Part shown: in pieces, positions 37,101 to 44,009 of the stretch
Numbering within the stretch: the stretch's first letter is position 1
Layout of the letters: each line of letters begins with the position of its first letter
Assembly (NCBI RefSeq): GCF_015461835.1
Contig: NZ_JACOPX010000008.1
Coordinates: forward strand, 124,001 to 188,000
From: Pseudomonas neuropathica
Lineage (GTDB): Bacteria > Pseudomonadota > Gammaproteobacteria > Pseudomonadales > Pseudomonadaceae
Direction: 5' to 3'
DNA: 64,000 bases
Made by a program: the position numbers and the translations under genes
The notes under the pieces: model-generated
Database searches by the model: none
Seen by the model: only the letters and a program-made list of their open reading frames with translations
Told to the model about the DNA's origin: nothing

Positions 37101-40013
37101 CGAGAGCACGCCGTCCTCATAGTTCCAGCCGTTGGAGGAGCCGTCCGCCGAGGTCAGATCCCACTTCGGCAAGTGGATGTGCTGGCCGATCACGTCGGTT
37201 GGCGTGCGCACCTGATAGTCGTCCATCTCATAGGTGGCCGGGACCAGGTTGGTTTGCTGGTATTGCACGCAATCGAAAGTGTTCATGCGCATCACCAGCG
37301 GCTCTGGCGGACGCTGCTTGGTGATCACCGGCCAGGCGTCTTCCCACAGCGCCAGAATGCGCGCCTGCGGGAAGTGATAGCCGACCTTGTTGTACACCGC
37401 GTCGAACTGAATATTGGCGGCTTTGTAGATGCGTGGGCGGTCGGCGGTGAAGCTCGAGGCGCCGACAAAGGACATGCCGTCGATGCGCTCACCGCTGGCG
37501 AACTCGCCGCTGCCGGCGTTGCTGGTCAGGCGTTTTTGCCGATCGTCCATGCACGGCTCGTAGTACGGCGCGCCGGCCATTGGCAAGGCACCGTTGGTGC
37601 GGAAGGCCTTGGCCACCACTTGATTGCCGGGCAGCAAGGCGTAGCTTGGGTGGTCTTTTTTCGCGTGGAAGGCCATCGCCGCCTGTTCGACTTCAGTGCC
37701 TTCTTCCGGCAGGTAAATCGGTTTGGCTCGGGTGACTTCCTTGGAGAAATCCAGCGAAGTGGTGACGGTGTGCGCCTCGCCACCGGCCGCGACGCCATCG
37801 AGTGCGTGACGCTGCAAGCCGCCATTCCAACCGCCGGACTGCGCCGGGTCGAGATTGGCCCACAGTGCCTTGCCGCTGGCCTTGAGCGACTGTGCGGTGG
37901 CGGCGTCGAGCATGTCCAGTGGCGGCGTTGGCGGACGTTGGCCGACCGAGCTTTCCATACCGCCGATCCAGAACGGATAGCCTGGGTTTTTCAGGCTGCC
38001 GTCGGCATTGCGATTGGCTTCGCTGCGATCGACCAGCGCCAGCGAGCCGATGGCTTGACCGCCGGTATTGCCGCCGTGATGTTCGCCGTCGTCGCCCTCT
38101 TCTTCATCCTCGTCGTCATCATTGCCGGCGATCAGGGTTTCGCCGATTTTCGGCACGACCACGACTTTGCCCGGCATCGGTGCCATGGCTTTGCCCGGCA
38201 GCGGAACAATCGCCGGAATCGGTGTGCCGGCAATGATTTCGCCGTCCGGCAAGGCCCGCGCGCCAGCGGCGGGTTTGCCGCTGCGCAAGGCAAACGGTTC
38301 GCTGTGATAGCCGTCGGCGCCCTGTTGCGAAACGTCGAGCCGCGTGCCCTCTTCAAACACATCGTGCACGCGCCACATGGCCCACATGCCTTGAGCAAAG
38401 TGCGGATAGAAATGGCAGTGATAGATCGCATCACCGGCCACGCGGTTGCGGTTGCCCGAACCACCGTTGGCGATTTCATAGGTATAACCGGCGCCCGGTC
38501 CGATGCCCTGGGCGTCGACGTAATCGGAGTTGTCGTCGTTGGGATTGAACAGCCACTGATGGCCATGCAGGTGGAAGATGTGCTGCTCGTGGCCATTGTG
38601 GGTATTGCGGAATTTGACGAAGTCACCGATGTAGCTGTGGTTGACGTTCGACGGCTCCGACGGATACAGCGCCATGGTGGCTTTCACGCCGATCTGATCG
38701 GCGCGCGGTATCTGGCCGGGGGCGATGTTCTCCAGCCCGGTGTTGGCCGGCACATCCACCAGCATCGCCACATCGCCGACGGTGTGCGAGCTGAGGAAGA
38801 ATTCTTCATAGGCACACGACAGGCAGTCGTGCATCGGCCCCACGCCCAAGCGGTTGGCGACCACTTCGGCACCCATGCCGCCGGAGCCATAGTTGATCAT
38901 GAACGAGTCGCGGGTCGGCTCCAGCACATGGGCCATTACCGGGTCAGCCCAATAAGCCGGGAATGCTTGAGTAGCGGCGGTTTCGTCCTGGAATTGCGAG
39001 GCGAAATCGCGGAATGCTTCGAGGCGGTTGGGGATCGCCGGGTTGCGTTTGCCCATCGACTCCAGCGGGTAGGTGCTGGATGGGAAACTGCCGTCGGCGT
39101 TGCTGCCCATGACAATCGCATCGCTTTCGCTGGAGATGATTTCATTGCCGTCGACCATGCCGATGATCGGCGTACCAGCCTTGCCTTCACGCAGCCACGG
39201 TTCGCGCTGCGGGTAGCGCGCCTGGTAATCGACGATCGGTTGGCCGGTGGGTGCGCGGCCCGTGGTGGCCAGGCGCATTTCTTCTTCAGTGAGGGTATTG
39301 CGATAGGTGCGACCGCCCTTGGGCAGCACGACGACCTGGCCGAACAGACCGTTGGCAACGTTGCCGGCCGCGCCCTCGCCGCCAAACGTCGCGCCACGGC
39401 TACTGACGGCAAACGCGCCCTCACGTTCGGCGAACAAGGTGTAGGAACGGCTGGAGCCCGGAGGCACCAGGCTGTTGGCGTTACGCCCGGTGAACGAAGA
39501 GATGTCATCGATGCTGTTCACCGCTTGCAGGCCGTTGACCTGGAAACCGACGTGACGATCCGCCACTTGCTCGTCGACTTTGAAGGCTTCGGCGCCGTTG
39601 GCGTTTTCCACGCCCTCCTCTTCGCCCTGGTTTTCAAAGTGCTTGTTCGGATTGGCCTGATAGTCGAGCAGGTTCTGCAGATTGATCGTCAGGCAATCAC
39701 CCGCCGCCACGCGCAGCACCAACGGCCGTGGACGCTTGTCCGGACGCAGCGAGACTTTGCCCGGCACTGCGGCGCCGCCGTAAGCCAGCGACTGCTCATG
39801 TTCATCGACCACATCGCGGCGCAGGGCGAACATCATGCCGTTGATGTTCTGCGCACCGAGGCGGTTGAACATCAGCGGTTGATCGAAGGCGACGACGTTG
39901 GCCACCAGGTTGCGCTCGCAACGCACGGCCGCGCTGGCCAGCTCGACGCTGAGCATCGAGGCCAGAATCAGCAGCCAGTTGAACAGGGACGGAGCGTGAT
40001 GAATGCCAACCAT
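34182..40013 (-). CDS. mnxG: MnxG-like giant multicopper oxidase (candidate Mn(II) oxidase)
   Basis: A 1943-residue secreted protein, ATG 40013 (GAGG 9 bases before), with signal peptide to 'ELASAAVRCER'. Repeated cupredoxin domains fill the chain. Copper-site motifs include 'HIFHLHGHQW' near 484, 'YHCHFYPHFAQGMW' near 533, 'FTHDHLGPSTHQQ' near 1048 and 'HAGGHEEEHNVTLHG' near 1306; the last domain keeps the fold ('TTFQLDGHVWSVNPF') but lost most ligands. An acidic/His stretch ('DDDEDEEEGDDGEHH') near 630-650 lies between domains. The size and motif order match MnxG of P. putida GB-1, one of its two Mn(II)-oxidising multicopper oxidases. Bacillus MnxG works with MnxE/F; I see no homologues of those here. 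The longer frame to 40097 runs through the sigma-54 promoter and is rejected. Confidence 0.88.
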   Translation of the reverse strand: MVGIHHAPSLFNWLLILASMLSVELASAAVRCERNLVANVVAFDQPLMFNRLGAQNINGMMFALRRDVVDEHEQSLAYGGAAVPGKVSLRPDKRPRPLVLRVAAGDCLTINLQNLLDYQANPNKHFENQGEEEGVENANGAEAFKVDEQVADRHVGFQVNGLQAVNSIDDISSFTGRNANSLVPPGSSRSYTLFAEREGAFAVSSRGATFGGEGAAGNVANGLFGQVVVLPKGGRTYRNTLTEEEMRLATTGRAPTGQPIVDYQARYPQREPWLREGKAGTPIIGMVDGNEIISSESDAIVMGSNADGSFPSSTYPLESMGKRNPAIPNRLEAFRDFASQFQDETAATQAFPAYWADPVMAHVLEPTRDSFMINYGSGGMGAEVVANRLGVGPMHDCLSCAYEEFFLSSHTVGDVAMLVDVPANTGLENIAPGQIPRADQIGVKATMALYPSEPSNVNHSYIGDFVKFRNTHNGHEQHIFHLHGHQWLFNPNDDNSDYVDAQGIGPGAGYTYEIANGGSGNRNRVAGDAIYHCHFYPHFAQGMWAMWRVHDVFEEGTRLDVSQQGADGYHSEPFALRSGKPAAGARALPDGEIIAGTPIPAIVPLPGKAMAPMPGKVVVVPKIGETLIAGNDDDEDEEEGDDGEHHGGNTGGQAIGSLALVDRSEANRNADGSLKNPGYPFWIGGMESSVGQRPPTPPLDMLDAATAQSLKASGKALWANLDPAQSGGWNGGLQRHALDGVAAGGEAHTVTTSLDFSKEVTRAKPIYLPEEGTEVEQAAMAFHAKKDHPSYALLPGNQVVAKAFRTNGALPMAGAPYYEPCMDDRQKRLTSNAGSGEFASGERIDGMSFVGASSFTADRPRIYKAANIQFDAVYNKVGYHFPQARILALWEDAWPVITKQRPPEPLVMRMNTFDCVQYQQTNLVPATYEMDDYQVRTPTDVIGQHIHLPKWDLTSADGSSNGWNYEDGVLSPGAVQERIHAIREFNQCAGTDPRDGTQACPIARNHPFFGQYGRADWLGARTAMQRWFVDPVVNAKGVDRGLGTIFTHDHLGPSTHQQIGLYATVLAEPAGSTWFHAETGEPLYSGARQDGGPTSWQAVINTGDLDGDGKNDSFREFFLEYSDFQHAYEAGVYVGAGPNGVPNAQAFPATADSFRYAINPPVRNNASNLLEGVLEVQGGQVPGCPSRPCPQAISVDDPGMFVVNYRNEPLALRVYDPNKVGPDGKRGMQADGLGGDLSFAMQSRTDRAIPAMNLAPNLLTSATGPTGGTTLFPPHINKGGAEPGDPFTPMLRTYTGDNVRLRVHAGGHEEEHNVTLHGVKWLQSGSGFGNSSNSGWRASQMIGISEQMGFIAPVSMLSSSAATTGDYLYSMDASIEGYWSGIWGVMRNYTAKRADLFAIPNNPSPAGMRNTVAFEGSCPRYGANPNGIGTRPTVQRNYEVVAALANDILGNTLGLTIGDPEGLGQHVGGPLNPAGGTLVLNSRTVSIPQVTVTDPEDGETITIGGQSGPLHDPTAILYVRKSDLDPLSGKLKPGIPVEPLVLRAAAGDCINITLENRLPSVMPDLTQTAVMQGMVKRDRNSGLGSTTFSNNLMRPSSHVGLHAQLLAYDITKSDGANVGANPIQTVPPRVGNSGAYPTRTYQYYAGHLEREGKPVTQLGRSVDNINATAVEFGGLNITPADVIKQPQKGLGGAMSILPIGATWVDDARKVNATVTAPGQTSYRDFAMVWHKALNTRWANGRPVEGIAAEGFGVPTDPQDNSSMAINYKTEPLWYRFGLAPDAPFGHADGAGYGDMTNAHMAYSNALVGGDPQTPVLYAKPGQPLRTHILMPSGGSRGTTFQLDGHVWSVNPFQAEKSDTGGYPMGSPGVGSVRFGYNPMSMYIGAHESVLPAAHFSFMIPSAGGSNAIPGDYLFRDYAAYGNTSGLWGLLRVTNEPEPAPQGQ

Positions 40014-40068
40014 GATCAGTAACCTCGTAGTGGGTGCTCTTGGGAACACTTCTCGACAAATGCCTCGG

Positions 40069-40084
40069 AGCAATCCGCGTGCCA
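40069..40084 (-). promoter_or_regulatory. Sigma-54 promoter of mnxG
   Basis: Minus strand: TGGCAC-GCGGA-TTGCT, a full match to the -24/-12 consensus. Transcription would start near 40057, about 44 bases before the ATG. Confidence 0.88.
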
Positions 40085-40155
40085 CAAAAAATCTCATTAC
40101 CGTTCAATCAGTTACCGCAACCATTTGAGGATCTGGGGGATATTCCCCACCGGTT

Positions 40156-40203
40156 TTCCCCACTTTTCGGGCCTCTGCGGTTTGCCCCCGAATGTGGGGA
40201 AAA
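40156..40203. promoter_or_regulatory. Enhancer-type inverted repeats upstream of mnxG
   Basis: CCCC-GAATGT-GGGGAAAA (from 40186) and TTCCCC-ACTTTT-CGGG (40156-40171) share the 6-base-spaced pattern seen at the other sigma-54 promoters; they sit about 72-115 bases upstream of the -24 box, inside a larger TTTTCCCCAC...GTGGGGAAAA stem. A reversed GGGGA-TAT-TCCCC lies at 40136-40148. Confidence 0.6.
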
Positions 40204-40213
40204 CCGGGTTGGG

Positions 40214-40822
40214 TCACAACGGCGCATCCATGGCCAGGCCCTGCAAACGCCGGTATTGACGCAATACGTTCGGTACATAACGCTGGGTTTCGGCGAACGG
40301 CGGAATCACCCGGCCACGGCTGAGCACTGCGTCGGGCCCGGCGTTGTAGGCCGCCACGGCGAGAGCAATGTCGTTGTCGAACAAGGTCATCAGGCGTTTG
40401 AGGTATTTCGCCCCGCCCTGGATGTTGGCCTTGGGGTCGTAGACGTCGGTCACACCCAGTTCGCGCGCGGTGTCGGGCATCAACTGCATGAGCCCGCCCG
40501 CGCCTTTGGCTGAGGTCGCACCGGGGTTGTAGTGGGATTCGGCGTTGATCACCGCGTGCAGCAGCGCCTCGGGCAATTGATTGACCTTGGCCGCCGCCGA
40601 CACCAGTTCCGCGTAGGGCTGGTTGGCGATCATTTGTGGCTGTTGATCAAGGCTGGCCACAGGCATTTCAGCCTCGTGGATCACCCGTTCGTAGGTGCGT
40701 CCGGGCCGGTGAACGTTGGACAGGACATAGCTGCCCTTGGCGTCCACGGAGATGAATACGTCGGCTTGCGCGGCGCCGCTGAGCAGCACACATCCGAGCA
40801 ATCCGCTGGCGAGAAATTTCAT
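40214..40822 (-). CDS. Lytic transglycosylase (SLT domain)
   Basis: A 202-residue exported protein (ATG 40822 after GGGGAGG; signal peptide to 'GAAQADVF'). After a short DUF4124-like start comes a Slt70-type catalytic domain: 'AVINAESHYNPGATSAKGAGGLMQLMPDTA' with the catalytic Glu, then 'NIQGGAKYLKRLM' and 'ALAVAAYNAGP'. It cuts peptidoglycan glycan strands and would open the wall for the secretin. It lies just upstream of mnxG's enhancer region and divergent from gspG. Confidence 0.88.
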   Translation of the reverse strand: MKFLASGLLGCVLLSGAAQADVFISVDAKGSYVLSNVHRPGRTYERVIHEAEMPVASLDQQPQMIANQPYAELVSAAAKVNQLPEALLHAVINAESHYNPGATSAKGAGGLMQLMPDTARELGVTDVYDPKANIQGGAKYLKRLMTLFDNDIALAVAAYNAGPDAVLSRGRVIPPFAETQRYVPNVLRQYRRLQGLAMDAPL

Positions 40823-40842
40823 GTCGGGCCTCCCCGGATCGA

Positions 40843-40859
40843 CCCCGATAAATTGGGGG
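40843..40859. promoter_or_regulatory. Variant enhancer repeat between transglycosylase and gspG
   Basis: CCCC-GATAAATT-GGGGG: same half-sites as the other repeats but with an 8-base spacer, about 110 bases upstream of the weak gspG -24/-12 element. Confidence 0.4.
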
Positions 40860-40893
40860 AAATGCCCCAATGGCCGATCACGTTTGAGCCATA

Positions 40894-40909
40894 CGCAAGC
40901 ACTGTGCCG
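40894..40909 (-). promoter_or_regulatory. Candidate sigma-54 promoter of the transglycosylase gene
   Basis: Minus strand: CGGCAC-AGTGC-TTGCG, GG and GC 10 bases apart. Transcription would start near 40883, about 60 bases before the ATG; the variant repeat at 40843 would then lie downstream of the start. Confidence 0.55.
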
Positions 40910-40968
40910 ACTCTTGAAATGCCCGATTTACAAGGGCTTCAGCCAATCAACCGATCTTCAGTGAGGCT

Positions 40969-40984
40969 GAGCATGGCAATTGCA
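40969..40984 (+). promoter_or_regulatory. Weak candidate sigma-54 promoter of gspG-gspF
   Basis: GAGCAT-GGCAA-TTGCA: good -12 box, -24 box missing one of the invariant Gs. Start near 40996, 32 bases before the gspG ATG. Confidence 0.3.
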
Positions 40985-41027
40985 TAAGCCCTTCAGGCGA
41001 CACGGCTGCCACTCACGGGAGGTCATC

Positions 41028-41456
41028 ATGAAGCTGCAATTTCGTCCGCGTGGCCAACGCGGTTTTACCCTGCTCGAATTGCTCGTGGTGCTGGTGGTGC
41101 TCGGCCTGTTGGCCGGGATCGTCGCGCCGAAATACTTCGCCCAACTCGGTCGCTCGGAAGTGAAAGTGGCCAAGGCGCAGATCGAAGGGCTGAGCAAAGC
41201 GCTGGATATCTATCGACTGGAGGTCGGTCACTACCCGTCCACCGAACAGGGCTTGCAGGCGTTGGTCACCGCACCGAGTGACGAAGCGAAATGGACCGGC
41301 CCGTACTTGCAGAAAAAGCTCCCGCAGGATCCGTGGGGACGTAACTACACCTACCGCTATCCCGGCGAAAACAGCGAGTACGACTTGCTGTCGATGGGTA
41401 AGGACGGCCAGCCCGGCGGTGAAGGTGAAAACGCTGAAGTGACCAACTGGCAGTAA
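41028..41456 (+). CDS. gspG: Major pseudopilin GspG
   Basis: A 142-residue type II major pseudopilin: 'GQRGFTLLELLVVLVVLGLLAGIVAPKYF' (cleavage after Gly, Glu5 present), then the standard GspG body 'QIEGLSKALDIYRLEVGHYPSTEQGLQALV', 'GPYLQKKLPQDPWGRNYTYRYPG' and the C-terminal Ca-binding loop 'GKDGQPGGEGENAEVTNW'. GGAGG lies 5 bases before ATG 41028. Unlike the pseudopilins at 20-21 kb it is canonical. gspF follows after 14 bases. Confidence 0.93.
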   Translation: MKLQFRPRGQRGFTLLELLVVLVVLGLLAGIVAPKYFAQLGRSEVKVAKAQIEGLSKALDIYRLEVGHYPSTEQGLQALVTAPSDEAKWTGPYLQKKLPQDPWGRNYTYRYPGENSEYDLLSMGKDGQPGGEGENAEVTNWQ

Positions 41457-41470
41457 ACGGAGCGCGGCCC

Positions 41471-42658
41471 ATGCGATTTCATTTGAAAGCGGTCGGCAAG
41501 GCTGGCGTGGTGTCCTTGAGCGTCGAAGCGGCGGGTGACAGCGACGCACGGCGGATCGCCGAGGATCAAGGTTTGCGGGTGCTCAGCTCGCATGCCGACA
41601 AGCATTGGCGCTCGCTGAAACTGCGCCAGCGCGAGACCTTCAACCTGGTGTTGTTCAGCCAGGAACTGACCACGCTGCTCAATGCCGGCCTACCGTTGAT
41701 CGATGCGCTGGAAAGCCTCGCCGAAAAAGAAACCGCCCCCGCTGCCCGGAAAACCTTGAGTGAGCTGGTGCGCCTGCTTTATGAGGGCAAATCCTTCTCG
41801 CAGGCGTTGGGCCAGTTGTCGGCGGTGTTCCCGCCGTTGTACGTGGCGCTGGTACAGTCCAGCGAGAAGACCGGCGCGGTCGGCGATGCGCTCGGTCGCT
41901 ACGTCAGTTATCGCCAGCGCATGGACGAGGTGCGGCAGAAGATCATCAGCGCCTCGATCTACCCAATGCTGTTGCTGATCGTCGGTGGTGGCGTGGTGTT
42001 GTTCCTGATGGGTTATGTGGTGCCGCGTTTCAGTCTGGTGTTTGAAGGGCTGGGCAATAACCTGCCGTGGCTGTCGCAGGTGTTGATGAGCAGCGGCATG
42101 TTTCTGCATGCGCATCAGGCTGAGTTTTTTGGCGGGCTGGCGGCGCTGGTCATTGCCCTCGCCGTCCTGCAGAAGCAACCGGCGTTTCGCCGTGGGCTGG
42201 ATCGGCTGGTGGAGAAACTGCCAGCCGTGCATCAACGGATTTTCATGTATGAGCTGGCGCGGTTTTATCGTTCGCTGGGGATTCTGCTGCAAGGCGGAAT
42301 TCCGCTGGTGACCGCCATGGCCATGGTCAGGGGCTTGCTCACCGTCGCTTCGCGGACGCGGCTGGATCAGGCCTGCGAGCGGGTGCGCGAGGGGCAATCG
42401 CTGTCCACCGCGCTGGAACTCAATCACCTGGTGACGCCGGTCTCGCTACGATTGCTGCGCGCCGGCGAACAGTCCGGCAACCTCGGGCAGATGATGGAAC
42501 GCAGCGCCGACTTCTACGACGAGGAAATCAGCCGCTGGCTGGAGTGGTTCGTTAAATTGTTCGAGCCGCTGTTGATGACCTTCATCGGCCTGCTGATCGG
42601 GGTCATCGTGATCCTGATGTACATCCCGATTTTCGAACTGGCTTCGAGTATTCACTGA
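41471..42658 (+). CDS. gspF: Inner-membrane platform protein GspF
   Basis: A 395-residue protein with two T2SSF domains (about 65-190 and 270-390): 'LFSQELTTLLNAGLPLIDALESLAE', 'LLLIVGGGVVLFLMGYVVPRF', 'FYRSLGILLQGGIPLVTAMAM' and the C-terminal membrane helix 'PLLMTFIGLLIGVIVILMYIP'. It is the platform absent from the secretion operon at 20-28 kb, so the two clusters together make one machine. Confidence 0.93.
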   Translation: MRFHLKAVGKAGVVSLSVEAAGDSDARRIAEDQGLRVLSSHADKHWRSLKLRQRETFNLVLFSQELTTLLNAGLPLIDALESLAEKETAPAARKTLSELVRLLYEGKSFSQALGQLSAVFPPLYVALVQSSEKTGAVGDALGRYVSYRQRMDEVRQKIISASIYPMLLLIVGGGVVLFLMGYVVPRFSLVFEGLGNNLPWLSQVLMSSGMFLHAHQAEFFGGLAALVIALAVLQKQPAFRRGLDRLVEKLPAVHQRIFMYELARFYRSLGILLQGGIPLVTAMAMVRGLLTVASRTRLDQACERVREGQSLSTALELNHLVTPVSLRLLRAGEQSGNLGQMMERSADFYDEEISRWLEWFVKLFEPLLMTFIGLLIGVIVILMYIPIFELASSIH

Positions 42659-42733
42659 CTCCCGGGAACGGGTCCGGTCCCTGCAACAACGCACTTTTAC
42701 GTTCCCAACAAAACCACAAAGACGGAGAACGAT

Positions 42734-43348
42734 ATGCACATTCAAAAGCTCGTGCTCGCAATGGCCATCGGCGCAGTTCTGTCAGCGTCTACGGTGCTGA
42801 TTCCGGACAGTTTGTCCGGGGTATCCAGTGCTCATGCCAAGGATGGTGGAAGTGGTGGTGGAGGCAGTGGTGGCGGTAGCGGAGGGGGCGGCGGCGGAAG
42901 TGGAGGAAGTGGCGGGGGCGGCGGCGGTCACGGTGGCAGCGGTGGTGGCAGCGGTGGCAGCGGTGGTGGTGGCAGCGGTGGAAATGGTGGGGGCGGAAGT
43001 GGCGGCGGAGGCAGTCACGGCGGTGGCGGCAACAGTGGCAGTGGTGGTGGCGGTGGCAACAGTAGCCACAGCGGCAGCGACCACGGCTCGGGGCACTCGG
43101 GCGACAGCGCCTCATCCGGCCGCAACGGCGCCCATGCTGAAGCGGGAGATGACCATGGCGTCCACCGCGCTGGTGAAGTCGGCGATGACCACGGGGTCCA
43201 CCGCGCCGGTGAAGTCGGCGATGACCACGGGGTCCACCGCGCCGGTGAAGTCGGTGATGATCGTGGCGTCCACGCTGCGGCTGAAGCCGGCGATGATCGC
43301 GGCGTACATGTCGGCGGCGAGCCGGGCGATGACAAGCGCGCCAACTGA
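42734..43348 (+). CDS. Secreted Gly-rich protein with Asp/His 12-residue repeats
   Basis: A 204-residue protein: signal peptide to 'SSAHAKDGG', then about 70 residues almost only Gly and Ser, a His/Ser stretch, and five tandem 12-residue repeats of the form GDDHGVHRAGEV (the last two diverged). The 36-base DNA repeats are nearly identical, so recent amplification is likely. Asp/His clusters suggest metal binding. It lies 75 bases after gspF on the same strand and could be a substrate of the exporter or a matrix component. No known family recognised. Confidence 0.7.
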   Translation: MHIQKLVLAMAIGAVLSASTVLIPDSLSGVSSAHAKDGGSGGGGSGGGSGGGGGGSGGSGGGGGGHGGSGGGSGGSGGGGSGGNGGGGSGGGGSHGGGGNSGSGGGGGNSSHSGSDHGSGHSGDSASSGRNGAHAEAGDDHGVHRAGEVGDDHGVHRAGEVGDDHGVHRAGEVGDDRGVHAAAEAGDDRGVHVGGEPGDDKRAN

Positions 43349-43370
43349 TCATCAGACACACCGCAAAACC

Positions 43371-43991
43371 TGTGGGAGCGAGCTTGCTCGCGAATGCTGT
43401 ATGTCAGCCAATGATGTTTTGACTGACACACCGCTTTCGCGAGCAAGCTCGCTCCCACAGGGTTTTGTGGCGTGCGCAGATTTCGCAGACAACCACCATC
43501 AATTGTAGGAGTGAGCCTGCTCGCGATAGCGGTCATTCAGACACTGAAACTGTGACAGACGAAACGCTATCGCGAGCAAGTTCACTCCTACAGGGTTTTG
43601 TGGCATACGCAGATTACGCAGACGACCCTTATCAAATGTGGGAGCGAGCTTGCTCGCGAATGCTGTATGTCAGCCAATGATGTTTTGACTGACACACTGC
43701 TTTCGCGAGCAAGCTCGCTCCCACAAGGTTTTGTGGCATACGCAGATTACGCAGACGACCCTTATCAAATGTGGGAGCGAGCTTGCTCGCGAATGCTGTA
43801 TGTCAGCCAATGATGTTATGACTGACACACTGCTTTCGCGAGCAAGCTCGCTCCCACAAGGTTTTGTGGCGTGCGCAGATTACGCAGACGACCACCATCA
43901 ACTGTAGGAGTGAGCCTGCTCGCGATAGCGGTCATTCAGACACTGAAACTGTGACAGACGAAACGCTATCGCGAGCAGGCTCACTCCTACA
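43371..43991. repeat. Tandem array of five REPINs, 133-base period
   Basis: Five inverted REP pairs at 43371, 43504, 43637, 43770 and 43903, each 89 bases, separated by 44-base spacers ('GGTTTTGTGGC-T-CGCAGAT' followed by 'CGCAGAC'). Two types alternate as A-B-A-A-B: A has 'TGTGGGAGCGAGCTTGCTCG' ends, B has 'TGTAGGAGTGAGCCTGCTCG' ends. Short frames inside are incidental. Confidence 0.92.
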
Positions 43992-44009
43992 GTTTGATCT
44001 GCGTGTAAA

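Noticed and set aside
36864-40022. Open frame of 1052 codons on the plus strand opposite mnxG
   Set aside because: It mirrors the mnxG frame in GC-rich DNA, has no ribosome site or recognisable domains, and mnxG has clear copper motifs on the other strand.
42675-42705. Possible sigma-54 promoter before the Gly-rich gene
   Set aside because: GG-N10-GC spacing exists, but the -24 box GGGTCC matches the consensus poorly.
28313-43348. MnxE/MnxF-like partners as in the Bacillus Mn oxidase complex
   Set aside because: No small proteins of that type are visible near mnxG; helpers here are SCO1, propeller and cytochrome proteins.
42782-43536. Alternative frames through the Gly-rich gene
   Set aside because: They give Ala/Thr- or His/Arg-rich repeats simply because of the GGN repeats; only the frame from 42734 has a signal peptide and ribosome site.
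43371-43991. Possible CRISPR array
   Set aside because: Regular 133-base spacing comes from REPINs; units are palindromic, 89 bases long, the spacers are nearly identical and no cas genes are present.
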